Position numbers and translations under genes: made by a program
Source: Heligmosomoides polygyrus polygyrus
Lineage: Eukaryota; Nematoda; Chromadorea; Rhabditida; Heligmosomidae
Direction of reading: 5' to 3'
Assembly: GCA_947396885.1 (NCBI GenBank)
Contig: OX377201.1
Span: forward strand, 30,853,923-30,917,922
Length of the DNA stretch: 64,000 nt
Notes under the pieces: generated by a model
Databases searched by the model: none
Seen by the model: the letters and a program-made list of their open reading frames with translations, nothing else
Told to the model about the DNA's origin: nothing
Shown here: piece by piece, positions 57,580 to 64,000 of the stretch
How positions within the stretch are numbered: position 1 is the stretch's first letter
How the letters are laid out: the number at the start of each line of letters is the position of its first letter

Positions 57580-58381
57580 AAAAGAACAACATTCATGAGG
57601 AACATGAAATGCAAAATGGACAGTTACTGAAGCAGCCATGGCCGATGGCTGATCTAGCTAGCAGTGCCCAAGTTTCGAGGTGCTGAACAGATTCTTCATT
57701 TTGACGGTTTAGAAGTTTTCGGAGTGGTTTAGATCGAACGTTAGCATGTAGCCGCCATGTTTTTTTGGGCTTCTCCGATCGTGAACTGTTTGGTCGCTTC
57801 GCTTTGATTGTATAATACCCTGGATATGCGGGGTATGGGGGGGGGTGTGGACGTATCCACGATGTGGCATTCATGATAAACCTTCTCCGCCACATCATGG
57901 GTATATCAGTGGGTCGAGAAAACCCGTCGATCTTCGTATATCCATCCACATAATAGCGACCATTTCGGAACCTATTGACAAAAGTGCGCTCCACTGTGCT
58001 CAGTTGTTGTCGCGAGATGTGGGCTGTTTTTTACATTTCTTATTAGATGTCTTGTCTTATTCTTCTCAGTCGAGCCCACTTTTGTCATCGATGTTGTATA
58101 ATCGTCAGCAGACTATCTGCAATTACAATTGTTAGTGAAATGCATGTATGACAGTTTTCAGTTAGGGAAAGCAAGACCTTCACCTCTCAGCTGTTACTCC
58201 ACGTAAACGACCTCTGAGCGGGACCGAATCGTGCAATTTAGCATCTTTGAATAAACTGACAGAATCAGCATCGACTGGTGGATCTGCTGCATAGTAAATG
58301 CTCTTGTACTGGTACTAGTCATTGAGGTTTTCAAATATATAAGAATATCCAAGAAATTAGTTTTTGCAGTTGAACTAAATG
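57580..58381. other. Upstream intron of the SLC41-like gene, unassigned
   Basis: A 133-codon minus frame (57994-57593) runs through the acceptor region and is not conserved in character. It includes a C/G run near 57838. No exon is recognised. Confidence 0.35.
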
Positions 58382-58718
58382 TTAGGTTGAGTCATAAGTT
58401 TTGCAACAAAACTTGCCTTCCAGCAAAAATAAGATTATATCACAAAAAAGTGATTGACTTAAACGAAGTAATGGCCTTATTCTCAATGAGTTCCTTCCTC
58501 TTTTTATAAACTGAATGAATTACATCTCCGTGGAATTCTCGGTCGGTTTCGACCTGAAGAAGTCGTGCACCACCGCCGTGACCTCATCGACTTCGGCAAA
58601 GCGCCTACCGTGGAGGAAATGATCCATCAACCAAAGTAGATGGAAGTCAGACGGCGCAATGTCAGACGTCAGACATTGCGCCGTCTGACTTCCATCTACT
58701 TTGGTTGATGGATCATTT
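58382..58718 (-). mobile_element. Truncated mariner copy ending in a perfect hairpin
   Basis: The left end TTAGGTTGAGTCATAAGTTT and the following sequence match the left end of the copy at 59171. The minus strand encodes HHFLHGRRF-like and VDEVTAVVHDFFRSKPTE residues of the transposase C-terminus. The fragment turns back on itself at 58664. Confidence 0.75.
58617..58718. repeat. Perfect inverted repeat, 47-base arms, 8-base loop
   Basis: 58617-58663 is exactly complementary to 58672-58718 (arm includes 'gatccatcaaccaaagtaga' and 'gacggcgcaatgtc'), with the loop AGACGTCA between them. It lies inside the truncated mariner and ends where the 440-base repeat begins. Confidence 0.9.
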
Positions 58719-58721
58719 TTA

Positions 58722-59170
58722 TAAACTAATTTCCTTATACATGGAGTTACACTTACACCTGTGAACCTTACAACAAAAAATGAGCACCCCTCCACCGCCC
58801 ATCCCCCAATTTGATGCGTAGTGTAAGCAGCGTTTGTACTAGCAATCAAGAAAAATCTCAAAGAGGGCATCACTCTACCTGTCTTTTAGTGCACTAAAGT
58901 GATTACTGCCTTATTGCGCTTAAACCCAAAGTTTAGTTTAACATTGTTGTTTGCAAAAAAGAAGTTATGAAATTTTTACACTCAGCTGAAGTTTTCCCAA
59001 ATTTTCTTTTAACAAAAACTATTCCAACAATCTTGGAGAGTAAGTAGTTTGTAATGATCTCTTTACGAATTGGAAGTCATTGATTTCAGATTCATCATAT
59101 TTGTTTAGAAAAGCGCCTGTTTTGACGTGAAAAGTGGTGTATTCTGAATCGGGTTCAATTTGAATTCTAT
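58722..59170 (+). repeat. ~440-base dispersed repeat, copy 2
   Basis: It is the same sequence family as 18355-18800, in the same orientation ('atgagcacccctccaccgcc', 'tgattactgccttattgcgc', 'aactattccaacaatcttgg'). It is placed exactly between two related mariner copies. It is non-coding. Confidence 0.75.
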
Positions 59171-60406
59171 TTGGTTGAGTCATAAATTTTGCAACAAAAT
59201 TTGTCTTCCAGTGAAAATAAGATTATACCACAAAAGAAAAATGACTGTCTTAGACGAAGTAATTGCAGTTATTCCCAATGAGTTTCTTTCCCTTTTTATG
59301 AACTGAGTGGATTACATCTCTGTAGAATTCGGTCGGTTTCGACCTGAAGAGGTCGTGAACCACCGCCGTGACCTCATCAACTTCGGCGAAGCGCCTACCA
59401 TGGAGGAAGTGATCCATCGACCGAAGCAGATGGCAGTCAAACGGCACAATGTCCGGGGTGTATGGTGCTGGCTTGATTTTGGTCCAGTCCAACTCCTAGA
59501 TTTTTTCCAGCGTCTGAAGTGCAGTATGCGGTCAGCTGTTGTTCTGGTGGATGAAACATTGCCCTGTATCGACTTCTTTCTCCACTAATATTTGCTGGTA
59601 CTAGGCGAGTTGTTGGCAAAGCGAGCGTCGAAGATGGTCCGACTACGTGGAGCAGCTCCCGGTACCCTGGACCACTACGCATCCACTAAACGCACATCAG
59701 GAGTTCCTTTCGGTGGAGCTCCGGTTTTGACCTCAGAACCCCCAGCTGGTTGCGTTTCAGCTATTGCTTTCCGGCTTTGCAGTTGCAGTGAGGCATCCCC
59801 TTTTCATCTGGCAAGAGTTCGATCGAGGCCTCCTCGCTTGAACCGGTGCCGGAGCTCTCGGCAGTCGGAAGCACAACGATTTACTTGGGTTTCCATCAAA
59901 GCATAAGACACTGACGAAGACGATTCTGGCGATCTTCCAATCTACTGCAGCTGACGAGCGGTGGTTCACTGGGAGTAGAGGAGAACATCGGGCAGTCGTA
60001 GTGTGGTTTGAGAAGAATTCGACTTGATGGATTGGCGCAAGCGCTTTTTGTTTACAGCAGTTGATCTTCCCGGGAGTGCCCTTCTGGGCGGAAAGGATCT
60101 GCTGATACCATCTCCAATAACTTATTCGGTTAAGAATAAACCTGCCAGTGATTACCTAAATGTGTTTGACCTCCGTCGCTGGGTTGCACTGGGTTTGAAC
60201 TAATTGAAAATGAAATCACACATTTTTTCACTTTGAGTGGCCATCGTTTAGTGAATAAAACTTTTCAAAAACGCAGGGAAAATTAACGATTCATAACTAA
60301 AATGATCGCCAGGAAACAAGCTTTGAAACAGGATATAATACTCCAGCGGGTTTACTTTGAATTCCAGAAAAAAACAGAAATGTTGCAAAATTTATGACTC
60401 GACCAA
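59171..60406 (-). mobile_element. Full-length but decayed mariner
   Basis: The inverted ends are TTGGTTGAGTCATAAATTTT at the left, and TTGGTCGAGTCATAAATTTT on the minus strand. The minus strand keeps the transposase C-terminus (APYTPDIVPFDCHLLRSMDH, then FAEVDEVTAVVHDLFRSKP), with stops and frameshifts towards the N-terminus. It is the same family as 58382-58718. Confidence 0.82.
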
Positions 60407-62116
60407 GTATTTCTCTGGGCGTCTGTCAGGCTTCTTCTTTCTTACCCTCGATTCGTTTGATGAACAGGAATCGAGGGTAAGGTAGAAAAAAACCCTACCG
60501 TACACCCACCGCCGATGAGTGGTGATCTTACCCTCCGGCACCTCCCCCATACCTTCCGCTCGATAAATCCGGGCCCTGTAGGCTTCCGTGGTTGGTTGAG
60601 TCATCATCGCCCCGCGGCGAGAGCTGCCTTAGTTCATCGCGAGGCGGTGGGTGCCACTGTCACGGATCGAGTCAACGCTAATTGGCTCCAGAGGCACTGT
60701 CCGCCATGTTGGACCGCGTCGCTTTCAGGCAGATGATCTCCCTCCCGTAAACTGGTAGCGCTTCACATCGCGGTCCACATAAAGCGTGAAAACAGTACCA
60801 GATATGTAGAAGGCCTAATGCTGCAGTTGGGACGCGGATCTGGTATTTCGAATCGTAAGATTTGTCCCAAACTAAGGAAGGTTAAGGAATGTCTGCAGAT
60901 CCGACTCCTATTGTTGTTGCGACCGTGCAACCGCTCATTCTAGACCACATTCTTGTCGACACGCATGAGCATAAAGTAGCGTGGGTCCCCTCCTTGGGCC
61001 ACTTAACGTGCCCTTCGGTCCGGCCACTAATTGCCGGTGCAACAACCCGGCTAAGCAGTATATACCAGTCTCTCTGCAGTGCTAATATCTAGGCATGAAA
61101 ATATGAAGCACAAAAACGGTCCGCTTATAAGTTTACAACTGGCATCTAGGTGGTCATTTCTCTTCGAACACTCGGTATAGACAGGATGAAGGCCGGCAGG
61201 GGAAGATTTGGAGCGAACTCTAGTCAATTAATCCAGAACTGCTTTTATTGAAACAGGCATGCCATCTGATTTAGCAAACAGAGCACATCCGCTGGAGTGC
61301 AAATCCTAGTCTCGCGGGAGGTAAAATAACTACTCGTAAGGATGAACAGTAATCGTAGAAGAGCTTCAAGCTTGAGAGCAAGGTTTTTCATCGTTATACC
61401 AAGACTCCGCGAAAGTCGAACATGGTATACAAATGCAAGGAATTTTCTTGCTGAGCTGGTTAATTTTTCCAATGAAAAATCTAGTGCAGCTGCTTACAGA
61501 CCCCAACGAGGAGCTATCACTTGATCGATATCTTCTTTACCGCTCCGCTAAGATGTCTAAATTGAAATGGCATCGAGGGTACATTACTCCATTTCTCTTC
61601 TATTCCTTGCAAGACGGGAGCTACGATTTAGTACCTCTACAGTACTTTACCTGCCAGACGATTTCATTGGGCTCCTAGCTTTGGATTACAAATGCTTGCG
61701 GTGGCAAATGTTTGATACGAGGATGCGATCGGAAGGTGTCCGCATGCCTTAACGAACTCGCTGGCTCACCTGATGGATCAGACCATCCATGGTGAGGTAG
61801 GATTGTTCGTGACAGTGAGTCCTACGACATACACTATCAAAGCAGCGGAACGGTTTCTTGTCCTGTGAAGCGTTTCTATGTAGATGAGGACGCAGCAACG
61901 GTTTCCTTATATTCATCGTGATGGAAATTCCCCTCAGGTATGGGAATTCCACTGGACAATGAATGCTCACTAGTGCTGTCAAAGTCATTGTATTGCTGCG
62001 CTTGGTCAAACAGTTTCATAAGCAACAACCCTCTTCCATTCCTATGCTCTCATTTTAGGATTTTGCTTATAGCTATGCTTCCACTGCCAGCAACAATCAT
62101 CACTGAGAATGTATTA
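60407..62116. other. Unassigned stretch with a G+C-rich block and a small hairpin
   Basis: 60438-60481 is a hairpin ('cttaccctcgattc' mirrored by 'gaatcgagggtaag'). 60480-60760 is G+C-rich with CCAAT-like and 'ccgccatgttgg' motifs that could be promoter-like, but no gene follows that I can name. 60889-61092 holds a 67-codon frame of unknown nature. Confidence 0.3.
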
Positions 62117-63363
62117 TTAGGCTGTCGCAAAATTTATCGCCGAAGCGGACCACTTACTTCATGCTGCTATAACTCAGCTTAAACACAACTTGTAAAAACC
62201 GGCGGATTCGACACATTTTAGCAAACGAACAGGTAATGAACCTAATCCCTTACAATAAAAAACCTGAGATCACAGGAGTTAACAAAATAAAGGAGGGAGC
62301 ATTCAACATCGGCCAAATTAGAGAATTATTTCTGATGCAAATGAGAATCAAGAGCTCGGATAAATTAACAGTCAGTGGGGAAAGGTCGGGAGAATATGGT
62401 GGGTGAAGGAGAACTTCGATACCGAAATGGGTCAATTTTCGCCGAGTGATTTGTGTGGCCTTCCGTTGTCCTGCAACAGGCAACCTCTAGTCACCACTGT
62501 CGGCCACAATTTTTGCAACATCTCATACATTTGGTCCAAATCACAGCAGGAAAACTCTGCTGTGACTGCATGACCAGATTGCAAAAAGCAACCATGGATT
62601 ACACCTTAACAGCACCACCACAAAGTAAGCACAACTTTTTTAGGTTGAAGATCGGGTTTAGGAAAGGATGTTGGAGGAGCATCCTTATCTACCCAGACAA
62701 ATCCCCGCTTCCTGTTATCGCAAAGAACCGATTTTTCATCTACAGTTATAGTACGGCTTACAAAAGGCTCATTTTTTAAAGCGAACTAGTAGCTTAGAGC
62801 AAATGCCGAAACGTGCCAGACGCTGCTCATCGGTCAGCCCATGAGGCACCCATTTCGACATTTTCTTCATCTTGCAGATTCTCGCCGAACGTCTTCCTAC
62901 CGTGCTATGATGTACGCCAAGGTCCTCTGCTAACGCAAGTGTATTCGTCTCCGTATTTGCTTCGACGGCTCTCCTCAAAACTTCATCGTCAGGCGATGTC
63001 CTGCGCCCGCGACCCGGTCTTTCTTCGAGGTCAAAACCGCCAGAAGCGAACTTTTCGAAGCAGAACCTCACCGTTCGTTCGCAAGGACAGTCCGTCCCAA
63101 AGGCGTTTTTAATGTCACGGAGTGCCTCTGCAGAATGTCCCAATTTAAATTCGTAAAGAATGACGACTCGATAGTCGCGTCGGTTCATGATTTTACGGAG
63201 TCCTGGAAAAGGTCGGTCAGAAAGAATTTCCATACACGTTTTTTGAAAAAGCAAGAAAAAGCTACCGGACGGTATGCATGACTTTTCCCGAGACGGAATG
63301 ATTTAGGGCCAAAAAATTATTTATACACACCTCGAAACGTAGATTGATTTTGCGACAGGCTAA
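62117..63363 (-). mobile_element. Full-length mariner with intact N-terminal half
   Basis: The inverted ends, TTAGGCTGTCGCAAAATTTA at the left and TTAGCCTGTCGCAAAATCAA on the minus strand, lie between TA dinucleotides (62115-62116, 63364-63365). The length of 1247 bases is normal for mariner. The transposase N-terminal half is open (63188-62769); the catalytic half is scrambled. Confidence 0.88.
62769..63188 (-). pseudogene. Mariner transposase, DNA-binding half
   Basis: From the likely start MNRRDYRVVILYEFKLGHSA (63188) the frame holds the two helix-turn-helix units: the first through RDIKNAFG...ERTVRFCFEKF, the second through DDEVLRRAVEAN...LAEDLGVHHSTVGR. Next comes the WVPHGLTDEQ linker and a stop at 62769. 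Downstream only pieces such as LLHPPYSPDLSP (near 62400) remain, so the protein lacks its catalytic core. Confidence 0.8.
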
Positions 63364-64000
63364 TACAGTTCACTAGGTCCTACGTCATAGTCGACCTCAG
63401 CAATGGGCACGGTATTCTTCATGCGAAACAAGGTGGAGTAATCAGAGAATGGCGACTGTAACAAGACGACTCAAGACGACTCACGGTTCATGATGAAGGC
63501 ATGCCACGGATTCGTGTATGTCCACAGGCTCTTAGGGTCTCGAGTCTGGTCCTTGCGCGAGCGATGCAGCCCCGTGCTAATGCGACTGGCCTGAACTGCC
63601 ACCAAGTTGCCGCCGACGCCTGAAACGGACTCTCCTGACGTAGAGCCAGCCTAGGGATCTTCAGATTCACTGACGACCGCGCCAGACTGAAGCCATCTAT
63701 TGGGGACAACTTTGTTTCCTTGTTGAAGAAGCAATACAAGATCGAAATTTTTGCTCACCGAACTGGTATCGAATTCCCGAACTTATCAAGGGGACGCATT
63801 AGTGTGCTCACTAGGGCAGTACAAAAGATATGTCGATCGGTATTTAGAGCACGGCTTTTAAAAGATTACTGCTCTCGCAGCGAAGTGAAAATTTGTACGT
63901 TTTACGCATTTGTTTTTGTTGTAGCGCTAAAAAGAGTGTCGCTGTACGCAAACAACATTTTTGCTATCAATCAAATTAAAATCGCGACGTCTTAGACAAG
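63364..64000. other. Unassigned right-hand end
   Basis: Chance frames of 83-91 codons are present on both strands and none has a recognisable domain. 63465-63485 has a small tandem duplication ('aagacgactc'). Confidence 0.3.

Noticed and set aside
59592..59906. 104-codon plus-strand frame
   Set aside because: It is antisense to the decayed mariner transposase and has no domain.
1..64000. CRISPR array or bacterial operon
   Set aside because: There are no regularly spaced short direct repeats with unique spacers. Spliced genes and mariner/LINE elements show a eukaryotic nuclear genome.

Overview
This window looks like repeat-rich nuclear DNA from a nematode, most likely a strongylid (hookworm-like) species. 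The evidence is host exons of 80-165 bases, small phase-consistent introns ending in TTTTCAG-type acceptors, a moderately AT-rich background, and a dense mix of mariner, Tc1/Tc3, RTE, CR1-like and Penelope-like elements. The species call is inference. There is one 200-base assembly gap (49838-50037).

Host genes. Two tandem plus-strand paralogues encode cation diffusion facilitator (CDF) metal transporters. Only the last five exons of the first copy are visible (4163-9602); its 5' part lies beyond the left edge. The second copy is complete: ten exons from 22051 to 54843 give a 368-residue protein, with every splice phase consistent and one GC-AG intron. Both copies keep the conserved exon structure. 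The DxxxD motifs in TM2 and TM5 of the second copy point to the Mn2+/Fe2+ branch of the family. A third transporter gene, the last two exons of an SLC41 (MgtE-like) Mg2+ transporter, lies tail-to-tail on the minus strand (57149-57576). The locus is therefore a divalent-metal-transporter neighbourhood. One more candidate host exon is at 55941-56012.

Mobile DNA fills nearly everything else. 1-2179(-) is an uninterrupted RTE-type endonuclease/reverse-transcriptase ORF running off the left edge. CR1-like LINE pieces lie at 7255-9050(-), 35950-36460(-) and 44045-45711(+). Penelope-like GIY-YIG fragments lie at 10575-10796(-) and 49209-49640(-); the second is followed by a hammerhead-like motif. 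A Tc3-like element with ~200-base inverted ends occupies 13124-14704, and a Tc1 head-to-head palindrome occupies 50553-52026. Mariner copies are at 3225, 20970, 23695, 56022, 58382, 59171 and 62117. Foldback elements are at 4847-6008, 29000-32321 and 53036-54077. At least ten copies or fragments of a tRNA-derived SINE (A and B boxes visible) are scattered through the window.

How the parts fit. Most of the size of the second CDF gene is one 23.6-kb intron (28675-52243) packed with transposons, including a 3.3-kb near-perfect palindrome. The most unusual observation is that two unrelated ~0.9-kb mariner copies (3225-4131 and 56022-56910) both lack the DNA-binding N-terminus of the transposase. 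In its place each has heat-shock-element pentamers in register followed by a TATA box. In the second copy the catalytic ORF (D29, D118, D153) is intact.
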